DNA of 64,000 nucleotides, from contig NC_056743.1 of NCBI RefSeq assembly GCF_019279795.1, positions 1,780,716,966-1,780,780,965 of the forward strand, written 5' to 3'. The notes under the pieces are model-generated. The model saw nothing but the letters and a program-made list of their open reading frames with translations, was not told the origin of the DNA and made no database searches. Below are positions 11,985 to 24,639 of the stretch, piece by piece. Made by a program: the position numbers and the translations under genes. Source of the DNA: Protopterus annectens. Taxonomy: Eukaryota > Chordata > Ceratodontiformes > Protopteridae. Each line of letters opens with the position of its first letter. The first letter of the stretch is position 1.

Positions 11985-12850
11985 ATGGGCATCCTGGCAC
12001 TGTGTAGCAACTGTCTCATGTACATGGACAGCCATCTACAAACACCACCAAAGAACATAATTTGTGAGAGATGCCATGACATTAGGAACCTACAATCCAT
12101 GCTCTCTCCCTCTCAAGCCCACATATCTGTCACCGAACAATCAGTACACCTCACAAACCATCCACACCTACACAACACACACCCACATATGTGGAGGTCC
12201 TCAACATACACATCCACAAATAAAGGGGACCTTTGAGGCAAAGACACACATGAACTCCACAGCCCTCCACAGCACATACCATGCATAGCCACACACCTTT
12301 GTCCCACAGCCACAAAGGCATCACCATTAATCAAAAATATTAGTCATCAGAGACACCATTGTGAGACACACAAATGTGCCTCTCACCAGGCTGTATATGG
12401 GGAAGGTCACAGTTACTTGTCTGTCAGGTGCCAGAATCTGCCATATCACATACGCACTTCTGTCTCTCAAGAACAGGCACTGTTATGAGTCTGTCAAGTC
12501 CATGATGGTGTGCCTGACCTGAGACTTACCTCTCTGGACTATATGCATCGAGACATGATTAAACATGCTGATTATGTGTCCCAGGCAGGTATGTCCCTAG
12601 CCTTATGCAGCATTCTGCTGTTACCCAGAGTGATGCTGCAATTGCAATTAGGAAATGATTGACCTTAACAACTGGCTTGGTTTCTGGTGCCATTCCAGGG
12701 GGATCCAGTACCTGACATCCTGGGATGATATGATCAACAGACCACAATGTTTTGCCAGAGAAGGCCTCCATCTGTCTCAACAGGCCTTCAGGCATCTGGC
12801 AATGGTTCTTGCTACCCCCAGAGTGCCATAGTGCCTTTATTAGGAAAAGT
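11985..12850 (+). pseudogene. CR1 ORF1 relic (zinc motif plus SGNH esterase), copy 3
   Basis: The frame starting near 11985 keeps the N-terminal Cys pairs in one frame: CSNC, about 19 residues, then CERC. The corresponding region of copy 4 is frameshifted. After a low-complexity Thr/His/Pro linker with frameshifts the esterase domain follows: IRDTIVRHT, TCLSGARICHI, TSLDYMHRDM, FWCHSRGIQY and FAREGLHLS. In the first block the canonical GDS is RDT, so the catalytic serine is gone, and G.ND is reduced to GVPD. ORF1 of CR1 is an RNA-binding/esterase protein; this copy is dead. Confidence 0.75.
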
Positions 12851-12894
12851 GGTGAGGTTAACACTACCAACATACAACTTTCAGCGCATCACAA

Positions 12895-15620
12895 ATTGAA
12901 GAACATGCTTATAAATGCTAGGAGTCTAAACATGAATCTGTGCTCATTACATGCAGTCTTAACCCTGGGAAATGCTGATATCTGTGCAGTCACAGACATA
13001 TGCTTCAAAGCTGGAGAGAACACCCCAGCCTTACATGGTAAACCATCCGATCATACAGTCATATCCCCAAGGTGTCGACAGTAAAGCCATGGGACATGGG
13101 GTTTCACTATATATGAAAGACATACAGACTTCCAGCCTGTTCAAACAGTAAGACACACAGAGGACACTGCATGGTGCAGTTAACTATTGCAAAGACACCC
13201 ATTCAAAACATAGGTAGCTACCGGCCCCCACATGTGACCAGGATGTTTATTCTGCCTATATGGACCTGATCAACTCTATCAGGATTCGAGTCTGTACCCT
13301 GATCCTGGGTGACTAACTACCCAAACATACATTGGAGGACATACTCATGCCAGCACACAAATGCCCAGAAATCCAGAAACAGTGGAAATGCAAACACCTT
13401 GCAGCAGTCAAGTGCTACCCCCACATGAGGTGAATGTCTGTTGGAGTTGATATTAAACAAAATGGGTAAACACTGCACCATCCCTACAGTATCATCCTCT
13501 GTGGTCAAACCAACCATAAAGCTGTCATGTTTGCAGTCACCATCTCCCACAATACCCATCTAGCTAGGGGCAGACATACAAACAACTCCAAAGTTGAATA
13601 CAGCCTCCTGTGGGATGGTATAAACAGCTTCACAGCCCCCACCCCCTCTGTAGGAACTGGCACCAATATCCAAAAATACACAAAAGCGCTATATGTGCAT
13701 TTGTATAGATGCATGGAGTGAGGTATACCCAACAGGACTACATCATCCTCTGTGAGGATATGTAAACCTGTCTCGTGGACATCTGCAATAAATAGTGTCT
13801 ATAGCAGGGATGATATACTGCTGAGACAAAGAAGGAGCAGGTGCCCAATCTGAAGTAATGTCTTCTTACCCTGCACAAGCAGATAAGAGCACTACTGGAA
13901 TCCTGCAAAGCAAACCCTGAGCTCACATTGGCAACATCCACTACAGACAATCATATCTCCTTCTTCACATATCTCTGCAACATCAAAGGAAGCACTCAGA
14001 TCTGCTCAGTAGTGGTGGTCAAGGAAACCAGATATACAAGTCCTGTAGTTATAGCATACTTGATGCCTAACAGAGTCAGATTAAGCTTCACCCCCTGCTC
14101 CCCCCCATTAGTACATCAGGACATCTGCAGTACCCGCCCCCTTCTCCTTATATGTAGGGAACAGGTCAACGCTGCCATCTCAAAGTAATGGTGTGCAGCC
14201 ACCATGGGGTCCGAGTACATCACAGGATGCATCCTACATGACCCCAAGCATGACCCTGAAGCACCAGAAGGCACTTTATTCAACAAAAGCCTGAATGCCA
14301 CCTTTGTCCCAGCTGAGAGGAGGACTCCCACTGTCACCCCTTTACACTAAGGTGGGGCATCCACCAGTCCAGCACATTATATACTCATCAGCCTAACTAA
14401 GCTGATCTGCAAGGCCATGGAGCAGTTTATAATGAACCTCATTAACAAGGACATTGGTGACCTCCACACACTCGATCACACACAGTTAGGCTTTGTCAAG
14501 TGGAAATCATGTATGTTACATTTGGTTGACCTCTTTGACACAGTCACCAAAGCCATGGATGAGGGGGGAGAGAGTGCACACTGCCTACCTTGACATGGTC
14601 AAAGACTTTGCCAGTATTCCCCACTTGCCCATAATAGATATATGCTCCCAACTAGGCATCAGTCCGTATGTTACCAAATGGGAAGCACACTGGCAGAACC
14701 CACCTAGCTCACATAGGCAAAGCTACCTCAAGTAGTAGACCCATAATTAGCAGTGTAACCCAAGGTTCCGTGTTTGGACCTCTGTTATGTGTGATTTACC
14801 CTTCTGAGGTACAGGACAAAACCAGTGGGCTATGGCTGACCATGTTTGCAGAAGAATGCATGCAGGTTGCTGTCACCAAATTCTCGAGTGATGTAGGCAT
14901 TTGCCAAGAGGGTCTCACAAAGACACATGACTGGTGCAAGAAACATGGCCTCAGGATGCATACCACGAAATGTAGCATTATCCTCTTTGGGGAGAGTGAT
15001 GTCTCCACATATTATCACAGTACTGACAGCATCCTAAGCACAAAATCAGTCAAGCATGATTTGTGCACACAGGTTGATGGCAACATGACATTTGACCCCC
15101 ATGTTGCTTCCGTTGTAAGGAAAGCCTTCTACATGGCTCACCTCATACATAAGGGTATGTCATCCAGGGACGTGGGGTTCATAACATCCCTGTATTCCTG
15201 CTTACTAAGGCCCATTTTTGAGTATAATGCCTCTTTTGTCATGTACCTCGCAAAGCACATGCAGCAGCTGAGGAAATCAAAGAGGTTCCTCATGAGGGAG
15301 TACCAAGGCCACAAACATATACCATGCACAGATAGGCTACAAGCCCATCCCTCTACCCAGTTTCATACAGACTCCTCAGAGGTGACCTCTGTCTGGCATA
15401 CAAGATGATTATGGACACCAACTTGATGGGACTGCTGCACAACTGCAAGTTAAGCACCACTCTATTAACCCACATATGCACCCTCAACCTAGTCTGTGAC
15501 ATCAACAGGACTTGCTAGTGGGTCAGGTGTGTGTCCCCCACACTCGCCCAGCTGTGGAGTGAACACCCTGTCCACATCAAGCAGAGTACATCTTTACACC
15601 TTTTCAAGTGAAACCTGGAT
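12895..15620 (+). pseudogene. CR1 ORF2 relic (endonuclease-reverse transcriptase), copy 3
   Basis: Recognisable blocks are the endonuclease start (INARSLNMNLCSLHAVL, ICAVTDICF), RT pieces (SVTQGSVFGPLL, GLWLTMFAEECMQ at 14668-14880) and a long open stretch to 15408 with DLCTQVDGNMTFDPHVASVV and GMSSRDVGFITSLYSCLLRP. The RT catalytic FADD reads FAEE here, so polymerase activity is lost. Several frameshifts separate the endonuclease from the RT. Confidence 0.78.
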
Positions 15621-15778
15621 AACTGGATAGTTAATAGGACATACACCCTTGGGATACCACCTGTGTCCCCGTTGGAGTGGGGCACTGGGTGCAGAGTTGC
15701 ATACACAAGGGCTAAACTCTGGGCTAGGCTTATGAGGGCCTCAGGGCCAATAGCGTAGTAACCTCATATGATCCTAGG

Positions 15779-16177
15779 TATACCTGTTATGGCCCTGTGT
15801 GCTGAGATGGACTGTATTGTTATGTGTCCACACCCATCACTGCCATCTACTGTGGTGTGTCCCATATGGACGACGTTCCAGTACCATGTCATGCAGCCAC
15901 TATCCAACAAATAGGTAAGTGGTACTAGAGGTGTATGGGGACAGTCCAGCAACATCTGTGTGATACAATTACAGACAGCGCTGCAAACATCCTGTAGGGT
16001 ATCCTCCTTGTAGGTGTGTGACATCCACAGTACAGAGATGTTTGCAGAATATATACATGTGTCTCATATATGTGGACCCTTTGCCAGACAAATGTGGATG
16101 TGTAGAAAACAAGTGAACAATACATAATGCTTTGTTTCCAGATTGTGGGGAATCTGGCTGTCACATGCCAGACACAG
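15779..16177. other. Spacer between two convergent CR1 copies
   Basis: About 400 bp of anonymous sequence separates the 3' ends of CR1 copies 3 and 4. I see no coding signal or other repeat in it. Confidence 0.5.
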
Positions 16178-16285
16178 TTATAGGTTCATAGGTTCATAGG
16201 TTCATAGGTTGGTACTAGGCTATCGGCCCTAGGGCCTATGCAAGCCTAGCCATAACAATTCCCTGGATATTTCTTCCCACAATAT

Positions 16286-19134
16286 TTACTTCTCCAGGCC
16301 CCTGTCTAGCAGGGCAACTGACATGATCCCTGGGGTGAATTTCCTATCTCCCATCCAATCATCAAGGTTCCTTTTGAAGAGGGACAATGAGGTGCTCTGC
16401 TTAATATGTATGGGCAGTCTATTCCAGAGTATGGGGAGTCTTTGGGTCAGGAACCTATCCCTCCAGCATGTTTTGTTCATTGTGATGACAAGGTTTAGAT
16501 CCCTGGAGCGTGTGGCTCTGAGGGATTGGGATTTCTTTAAGTGGAGCATGTCCAACAGCTCAGGGTTTGACATGGCCTTGTATGTTAAGCAGAGATCACC
16601 TCTGAGTAGACAATATGCCACAGAGTATAGCTGGAGTTTTTTTAGATGGTCAGTATATGGCATCTGCTTTAGGCATGTGATTCTTTTAGTGAGGCATTTC
16701 TGTGGCCTTTCCAGCTGTTGGAGATGTCTTGTGAGGTACATACCAAACGGGGCATTATACTCTATAATGGGTCTAATGAGGGATGAGTACAGTGGGACAA
16801 TGACCTCCTTTTTTCTGGATGAAAAGCCCTTAGTGATGAGGTTTGCCACATAGAAGGATTTCCTGACTGTTGTGGCAATGTGGTTATCAAAAGTGAGACC
16901 ACTGTCCACCTGTGTCCCTAAGTCTCTCATCACACTTTCAATGTTTAGTGTCCTGCCACCTATGTGGTAATTCATGGGTACGTGTTTTTTTCCAAAGGGG
17001 ATAACTATATATTTCTTGGCATTAAGCTTGAGCCCATGGCTCTGGCACCAGGCATCTGTTTCTGTAAAGCCCTTTTGTAGAATATCCGCATCATTTTGGG
17101 ATTCAATAATGGCTTCCAGTTTGCAGTCATCTGCAAACTTTGTTAGCCAGAGTCCCTTAGTGTTGGCCTGTACTTCAGAGAAGTAGATGCCAAAGAAAAG
17201 TGGTCCCAGGACTGAACCCTGAGGTACTCCACTTGTCACTTGTCTGGAGCTGGATTTGGAGTCGGCTACTTTTACTGTCTGGGTTCTGTCAGTAAGCCAG
17301 TTAACAACCCATCGAGTGGCATACAGATTTATGCCCAGCTTAGTAAGTTTACCAATGATTCCAGAGTGGGGGATGGTGTTAAAGGCCTTGGCAAGGTCCA
17401 GATAGGCTGTGTGGACTGCCTTACCCTAATCCACAGCTCTGGAGACTGATTTGAAGAAGTCAATCAGATTCAGGAGACAAGATCAGCCCTTCACAAACCC
17501 AAACTGGGTGGGGTCCAGTGTTTGAAGGTTGCCAATGTCTTTGTTTATAAGTTCCATGATAATGCGTTCCATGCCCTTGCAAATCAGGCTTGTCAGACTG
17601 ATGGGACGGTAGTTCCCAGGATCCAAGGTGGATCCCCCCTTGTGGAGCGGGATAACTGTAGCTGTGCACCACTCAGTGGGCAAAAAGCCTGAGGTGAGGC
17701 TATGATTAAACATAACACTTAGGTGAGGTGCCAGTTCATTTTGTAGTTCATGTAGTACACAGCCTGGGATGTCATCTGGTCCCATGGATGCTGTATTCTT
17801 AGCTTTGGAGAGTGCGGTTTCTACCTGTGTGGCTATGATTATCGGAATTTGGCAATCTTTTGGTATTGAGATGAGCCTTGTAGGGGGTGAGAGTAGGGTG
17901 AAGTTGGCACTAAATCGATCTGCCAGGATATTGGCAATATCCTTGGGATCAGTATATTTAATGCCATTCTGTTGTAACTCAGAGCAGATCTGAGCATTGC
18001 CATTTAGATTCTTGACATAACTATAGAATGCCTTGTGATTGTCTTTGGAATCTTTGACAATTTTATTTTCGTAACTAGCTTTTGAGGATTTTATGAGGGA
18101 TCTCAGCTTCTTACTGAGGCTGGTGAGTGAGTTTTTTGCATCCTGGGATTTTCCTCTTTTTTGCAACAGTTTCTTCCTTCTATTGTATAGTTTGTTTATA
18201 GCAGGGGACCAACAGATTGGCTTCCTTTTTTTGGAGAAGAGCATCTTGGTTCTATTTGGGATGGCACGATTCATGCACGAGGGGATGTGCTCGTACAGTG
18301 CCTTAGTGTAGGATTCTGCAGTTGAACTTCCAGATCCCGTCTGTGTGGGTGTTGTGAAGTTTGCCACTTCTGACTTCAGTAGCTTGAAGTTGGCTTTTGA
18401 GAAGTTTTTTAACGAGGTTTCCTTACTGGGGGGTGGGGGTGGGATGTGCATATCAAAGGTGATTCGCTTATGGTCAGATCTGACCAATGAGGGGGTGACC
18501 ACTGCTGTGGAGCATCTATCTTCCATGTTGGTAATGACCAGGTCTAGGATATTGGAGCCCCTGGTGGGACAATGGATTAGTTTATCCAGGACATTGGAAT
18601 TTATGAATTCCAAGAACCGTTGGGAAAAGGAGTTGGTACCTGAGTAGTTTTCCCAATTAATGGCAGGGTAGTTGAAATCACCCAGTATTAGGGTGTTTGG
18701 TTGTATCTTAATATTTTCCAGTATGTTTAGAAAGGTGTAGTGAGAATCTTGGGGCATGGTGGGGATCTGTAGCAAGCTACAATTTGGATTGCAGTCTTAC
18801 GTAGTGTTAGTTGCACCTGGAGAATTTCAGATGCATTGTGTTGGGCGACTAGCCTGGAGGTGTGAATATCCTTGGTGAATATGGACATTCCTCCACTTTT
18901 AGTGTTTTGGTCCTGGTTTTGTGGCCAAAATGTGTGGTAAGAATTGTAGCCTGGTATTGCAGGGGTGCTCTCTAAAGCCTTGAACCAGGTCTCAGTTACT
19001 GCACAGATATCGATGTTCTCCATTTTTAGGAGTGCCTCGAGAGAGTGCATTTTGAGGTTTAGACTTCTAGCATTGAGTAGCATTACCTTCAGATTTTGCC
19101 TGCTTCTATCTGTTATGGTGGTGGTTTTATCCAT
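16286..19134 (-). pseudogene. CR1 ORF2: APE endonuclease and reverse transcriptase, copy 4
   Basis: It starts at the ATG at 19134, overlapping ORF1. The endonuclease shows LLNARSLN, the catalytic-Glu block TETWF, GDFNYPAINW, DLVITN and SDHKR. A frameshift near 18770 separates the first 120 codons from the 430-codon open stretch 18775-17483. RT blocks follow: GPDDIPG, GNYRPISLTSL, QFGFVKG, a second frameshift near 17480, a TAG at 17428-17426, YLDLAKAF, SGVPQGSVLGPL and FADDCK. The last 317 codons (17239-16286) are open and include the C-terminal domain. All catalytic residues are present; only three lesions stop it reading through. In life it nicks target DNA and copies its own RNA there. Confidence 0.92.
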
Positions 19135-20092
19135 TGAACTTTGCCTAAAAAAGGCACTATGGGGGTGGCAAGAGCTTTAGCCAGTAACCTGAATCCCAGG
19201 GGTGACAGGTGCAGACCATCTCTGGCAAAGCATCGTGGTTTGTCGATCTTGTCTTCCCAGGCAGACAAATGCTGGATCCCCTTTGAATGACACCAGAAGC
19301 TTAGCCAATTGTTGAAGTCAATCATTTTGTCCTTATACTGTGGTATCATTTTGGGCGAAGGCAGGATGCTACTCAGGGCTAGGGTCATACCTGCCTGGGT
19401 GACATGATCCAAGAGCTCTTCCATATCTCTTTTTATGTAGTCCAGGGAGGTACGTCTCACGTCATTCACTCCAGCATGGACAATGACAGAGTCATATTTG
19501 TACTTGTTGTGGAGTGACTTGAGTGCATGCATTATGTGGCGGATCCCGGCACCCGACAGGCAGCTGACTGTAATTTTCTCCTTGTTCAGTCTGGTGAGTG
19601 GGACATCAGTGTGCCTGACTATAGAATCACCTATGACTAAAGTGTTGGGTACATTGTCTTGCCTTATTGCCTGTTGCTGGGTGGTACACAGGTGTTGTGA
19701 GCTATGTGTCACTTTGGTTGTGACTGGTGTCTGTTTGCATTTTGGCTTCGGAGGTCCTTGTTGCTTGAGCAGGTTAATGTTAAGGGCCTCCGCATATGTG
19801 GGTTTAGTGTTGCTATGTGTGGGTGTTGATGATGTGGGTTTTGAAGGGCTATGAGTTGCTTTAGGTGTTATGCAGGTGTTAACCTTCTCCTCTTGACTGT
19901 CTAGCACAATCTTGGCCAGAGAGAGCTTTGTTTCCAGTTTGGCTATGTAAGTGCATCTCTTGCAGGTTGTAGTGTGTTGGGTGGTAGGAGGAGAGGATTG
20001 TCTGTGTACATGAGGCAGTTGCTGCATTGCCCCAGTATGCCTAGATTCACCAGGTGGACAGGAGAAATCACCGTTGGCTGACCCTTGGACAT
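19113..20092 (-). pseudogene. CR1 ORF1: Cys-pair motif, coiled coil and SGNH esterase, copy 4
   Basis: The open part (20027-19113, 304 codons) starts inside the protein. A better start is the ATG at 20092-20090, whose frame runs to a CSNC motif and then needs a one-base shift near 20000 to join CKRC. The paired C..C motifs look like a four-Cys zinc binder. A heptad-like stretch follows (residues 28-50 of the open part), then a basic, Thr/Pro-rich linker. The esterase domain keeps its residues: GDSIVRH with Ser135, GVND at 186-189, and DGLHLS with Asp270 and His273. CR1/L2 ORF1 esterases are known to bind nucleic acid and hydrolyse acyl esters; the role in retrotransposition is debated. ORF2 overlaps its 3' end. 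Confidence 0.85.
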
Positions 20093-20250
20093 GCCTGTTT
20101 ATGTGCTTTTATGTAAAGTTTAAGAGCTGTTTTCCCTTACCTTTGCAAGGTACTTTGCAATTATAGGCTTAGTGCCTATGATTAATTTCTCCTTATTGAC
20201 AAGGAGAGCTAAGTGCTTGTATCTGTTTCAGGCTTCCTAGTGCTATCCAG

Positions 20251-22390
20251 CAGGTTCTAGAGCAAGTGCTAGTCACAGGGGTTCAGGGGTTATGGTACAT
20301 TAATATCTTGTACTGTATTCATACCCTTACTTTGCATGCTCGATATGTACACTCTGTTGATGAGCCTGTGCCCCCCCCCGCCACTACTACTGGCTATAAC
20401 CTGCTGTCCTGCTGTAGGGTGTCAACAGGTATGCTAGCCAGAGCTCTCAAGTGATGAGATACAGGTGTGAAGTACACAGTAACCTAACCAGAGTATATCA
20501 GGAACAGTCAGGGACACCTGGACGATGTTTGAACTATGCTTGTGTGACATTCACAGACTGAGAGGAGCAGACTGACAGTACATCATGTGATATGCTAGCC
20601 ATATCCACCAGTGCTTACTATCACTATTGTCTAATACAGAATCCAGTAGCATTCACACTTGAGCTGACCATTGCTGCGGATACTCAAGGGACAGAGGTAT
20701 GATCTATGTCACAGCAGACAGAACCAAAAGGGAAGCCTGTATGTACTGGACAGCTGACTAACAGCATCATGTCATTCTAAGATATGTACTACATACCTAG
20801 TGTTGTAATCCCCATTTTCCATGACTGCATGCCCCCATTTGTGTCCTATTACCTGGGAATTCTATTACATACCTGGTATAGTGTTGTACTTCTTTATGTG
20901 CAGAAATCCTGTGGTATAATTTTAGGATAGTGCAGTCTGTCTTCATAAAGAAAGTCACAGACCTGCAAACCATAAGGAACAGCTTGCCTTTTGTAGGTAA
21001 TTCTCATGAACAGGTGATTGCCTGTGCACCAATCTGTGGCTCACACTTGCTAATTGCATCCAGAACAGCTGGGTTACATTTTCATTAGCCAATGGCATGG
21101 CAAGACAGTGCTATATTTAAGGCCTTCATGTAGACCTTGGCCCTTTTCCTGGCCTGTAAGAAGGACATTATCGAGGTGTGGGGACTACAGCATCACAGAT
21201 GGTAGGTAGAAATACTGTACACTCTTTGGATTTATGTGGTATCCACAGTTTTTCATGCTCTGTTTGGCCATTGTAAACAGACTTTCTGATTATGTGGCAG
21301 TTTACTGTTTAACAATGTGGGTGGTGGTCAGTAAGGATACAGACAGATGTGAGTGTCATATGTCATTTGCATCAGAATATGCATGATGCTGCAGCAGCTG
21401 CTGGTCTATCAGCTGTGTATGTTTGTAGGGGAAGACTGACACTGTGACACTTGTCCCTGTCACTTGACCATCTCCCCACCCCTTTATGTACGGGTGTTGT
21501 GTGGATTCCCTGTTCTAGGTGTTTGGGAGGTATGGTAGGTCTGTAATGGGTAGCTGAACATACTGATGCATATGTTGCAGGCTGCAGCTGCTGCATTCTA
21601 CCCAGGAGTCATACTGGGGATTGTGAACACATTGGGGGACAGCAAGCTGTATATGTCAGTGAAGGAGCAGTGTCAGCTCTGTTGTCAGAGCATAGCCAGG
21701 GTGAGGGTACTTATAACATTCCAGGTGAGGCATGTGCCCTTGGTACATATGTTATGTAATAGTGCCATCCAGAGAGTGGGAGGCAACATTTAGGACACTT
21801 ATACATATTCTTTAAGTGTGTCCCAACCTACAAGCCTTTGACATGCTAATATGGGTGGCAGTGACTGCAGTAGCAGCAACCAATTCTGCTAGAAATTGCA
21901 GGGCTCAGTTATTTATTTGTTGTATTGATAATCATATACTTGACGTGCAACAGACTAGAATGGAAGCCAGTTCTGTGGGTGTCAAAATGTAAAGCATGCT
22001 AGAAATGTAACAGGTAGAGCTACTGAGGCAAAATTATAGCAGGTGTATTTGCAAGACATATATGCATGCATACAGTGTGTTACACAGGATTTGCATGAAC
22101 ATGTGTATTCAGATGGGTATGACGTGTGACACTGAACTGCCTGTCATGATTTTGTAACCTCAATCTGCACTGACTTGCCAGTACTTCAGCACATAGAATA
22201 GGTTTTGTGATAACCATCCCAAAAGTAGGTGGCACAACTGTGGACATTCTACAAAGGTCTGTGCAGTTGTCAGCTCTACCTGATATTGTAGGCCTCACGT
22301 ACATCCATCAAAATGTATTTGGCTGTGTACTGGTTTGTTGTCTGCATCACAGTCCCAAGTACACTGTAATTTATCTCATTATATGTAAAA
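20251..22390. other. Anonymous interval
   Basis: I see no recognisable gene or repeat family. A C-rich run lies at 20371-20380. Short open frames here show no protein-family motif. Confidence 0.4.
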
Positions 22391-22680
22391 GTAGTGTGTC
22401 ACTGGCAATCAGGATATGTTTATAGAAACAGTTGCTGTTCATCAGAGCTGAGAGGCCTGGTGGGCTAATGCATTATGCTATGGATGGCAGGGTCTCAGGT
22501 CCAAATTTTGGTAGGTGTAGCTATTTTTGCTGATGTACATCACTGGCAATCAGGATATGTTTATGGAAACACCTACTATTTACCAGAGCTGAGTGGCCTA
22601 GTGGGCTAATGCAATATCCTGTAGCTAACAGGGTCCTGAGATCAAGACTTGGCAGGGATTATTACTTTGCTAATGTGCAT
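22391..22680. repeat. Direct repeat of two tRNA-like SINE units, about 141 bp each
   Basis: The block CACTGGCAATCAGGATATGT recurs with 141-bp spacing (about 22400 and 22541), and CAGAGCTGAG recurs at 22443 and 22583 with the same spacing. Each unit has GTGGGCTAATGC, a box-A-like stretch, followed about 35-40 nt later by a degenerate box-B-like stretch (CTCAGGTCCAAAT; TGAGATCAAGACT). The units resemble tRNA-derived SINE heads arranged in tandem. Confidence 0.5.
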
Positions 22681-23261
22681 AACAGTGGCAGGAACATATG
22701 AGGTGATTAAAGCAGATTTAAGTGGGTTTGCATGACATGGTGCAACATGCTGCTCCATTTAAACCCACACTAATTCCAAGAAAAGAAAAAGGGCATGATA
22801 GGCAAGTGGTGAAACAGGGGCACGCAGGGGGAAAAACAATGAGAAAGGCAGGTAGGGATGTGCAGGATGTGTGTAGGAAAGAATCGTAGCTCTCCATTTC
22901 TTCTATAGCAACAGCTGTGCAGGTTGTGGACAATTAGGAATTTTGAACCTCACATCTCAGAGAGAGGGGTGTGGGTGACATAACTTTGTTGATTACTTGC
23001 TGTAATGATTGACTGTGGAAAGTGTAGGTGTGTGTGAAATGGAGAGCTATGTATGGGGTGATGTTTTTTATCTTTGTGGGACAGATGCTCTTTTTTTTAG
23101 GAGAGAGTGGAATGTTGGAAAAGGGTTATAGGTATGTTTGGGGAGGTAAGTCGGGTGGAAGAGGTAGCATTTGCAGAATGACAAGACAGACAAGACAATG
23201 GAAGGGGCGGTGTATGACACATGAGCGGGTAAACACCTTGGACAAGGAGGGTGTTTTGGAA

Positions 23262-23653
23262 TCAGAGGCCAATGTGCCCTCAGATGGCAGCAGTGGGACT
23301 GAGCTCCCCACCCATGGGCAGTCACCACTGGTCCTTCACTGCCACAAAGGTGGCTGTGCTGGGGACTGGCTGTTGGGACCAGCCTGCCCCTCCAGATTTG
23401 CCAGTTTGCCCTCAATCTGGTGTAGCCAATTGTTGAACCGTCAGTGGCCATTCCTGTGTACCATCCCTAGTAGCTGTCGCTGGGTGACAGCTCCCTCTCC
23501 ATGTCCTCTCCCAGTTGGAGGATGGGCCCTGTACCCTGAGGCGGTTCCATCCATGGGTGGTGCAGGACCAGAGGTGGGGGCAGCACCAAGTTGATTCCCA
23601 GATGTGCTGGGACCTGGTGTCATGGCCAGTTGACGTGGAGTAAGTGGATCCAC
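23262..23653 (-). pseudogene. Unidentified Pro/Gly-rich frame with a coiled-coil-like end
   Basis: The minus strand reads one frame from about 23653: a TPGPSTSGNQLG-type low-complexity stretch, GRGHGEGAVTQRQLL, a TGA at 23443-23441, then without shift RFNNWLHQIEGKLANLEGQ, a helix-like amphipathic segment, ending at another TGA. One stop in over 100 codons of protein-like composition suggests a decayed coding exon. It resembles low-complexity tails of transposon Myb-like proteins and may relate to the relic at 27.8-28.4 kb on the same strand. I do not recognise the family. Confidence 0.35.
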
Positions 23654-24639
23654 AGGAACTGGCCTTACTCAGTTTTGCTATGGTGCTGGGGTTTTTAAAG
23701 TGCATAGGTTAGTCATGAACAGAACATTTAAATGTTAGTTATAACAGCATGCAAGGCTGTTCCAATTAACCCAGTATGATAAAATTGCATAGCATACAGA
23801 ACACAACAATAAATGGGATAACAGTCAGTATTGTAACAGCATGCCAGTAACAGTTACAGCAGAAAGCCATCAACATAGGTATTTCAACAAGGTATGTTAG
23901 TATGCAATCATTGTATTAGATAACAATAATAAAACACAGGGTACTACATAAGGTTTTGAGAACAACATATATGAAAAGGAAACATACCTGATGTATAACT
24001 ATAATAATTTGTGATGCAGCTACGTGGTGGGGAAAGAGAGACATTCCATTACCAACAGTACTGTTCTATACTCTACAGGTCTGCCCTTACCTTACGTCTG
24101 CAAGTGCCCTATAGCTTCCGTAGCATGTACATACCTCTCAAGCTATCTGCATGGGACAGTATGGGCCAAGCTGTAACACCTATAGGTACACAACTACAGG
24201 GACTATTGCATGTCAGGGGAATATATATAACTACCAATGTACTGTGCACTGATGTAGTGTGAGTGTGCTACTGACATACATTGACTGGATGTTAAATCTG
24301 TGTCCAAGGGTTTTGGCAACAGTGATCACTGTCCATGACAGTGTGACACTTGAGAGACATGTATCATGCACAGTACAGCGAGTTTACACTTATCATACCG
24401 TCCCTGGAAGGCATGGGGTTAGACTTTCAGCAGACATTCACATGTATCACGCATTCAGCCATACCAAGAATAAACAGTCTTATTTGTCTTATTAACTTGT
24501 AATAGTAGTGCACTTGTTGTTGTTTTATTTAATGAAGTCTTATTACCTAGCTGAGCAATGCTGTTTACACTCTGGTACATCTGGAGAAACAAATTAGTAT
24601 ACCATTCAAACAACTACTACACACATTTATTTACCTGTA

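Larger units (their letters stand above)
11930..15778 (+). mobile_element. CR1-type LINE, near-complete old copy 3
   Basis: Homology to CR1 copy 4 (16.2-20.2 kb) is recognisable along nearly the whole element: ORF1 zinc motif and esterase domain (11985-12850), endonuclease (12895-13700), linker (13700-14340), reverse transcriptase (14340-15000) and C-terminal domain (15000-15620). The 3' end carries an ATGATCCT unit (15769-15778). Stops and frameshifts are frequent, so it is much older than copy 4. It points toward copy 4, and the two 3' ends are about 400 bp apart. Confidence 0.88.
16178..20250 (-). mobile_element. CR1-type LINE, near full-length copy 4 (best preserved)
   Basis: The element reads on the minus strand from a 5' UTR (about 20250-20093; the exact 5' end is uncertain) through ORF1 and ORF2 to a 3' terminus of ATGAACCT octamers (16178-16212). 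ORF1 and ORF2 overlap by 22 nt (19113-19134). Visible lesions number about four: a frameshift near 20000, one near 18770, one near 17480 and a TAG at 17428-17426. It is the reference for recognising the other copies. The 3' terminal octamer differs from that of copies 1, 2, 3 and 8. Confidence 0.92.

Noticed and set aside
16323-16853. Plus-strand 176-codon frame
   Set aside because: It is the antisense shadow of CR1 copy 4 ORF2.
19483-19854. Plus-strand 123-codon hydrophobic frame
   Set aside because: Antisense shadow of the CR1 ORF1 esterase.
23028-23594. 188-codon plus-strand frame
   Set aside because: Composition follows the opposite-strand Pro/Gly-rich frame; no motif of its own.
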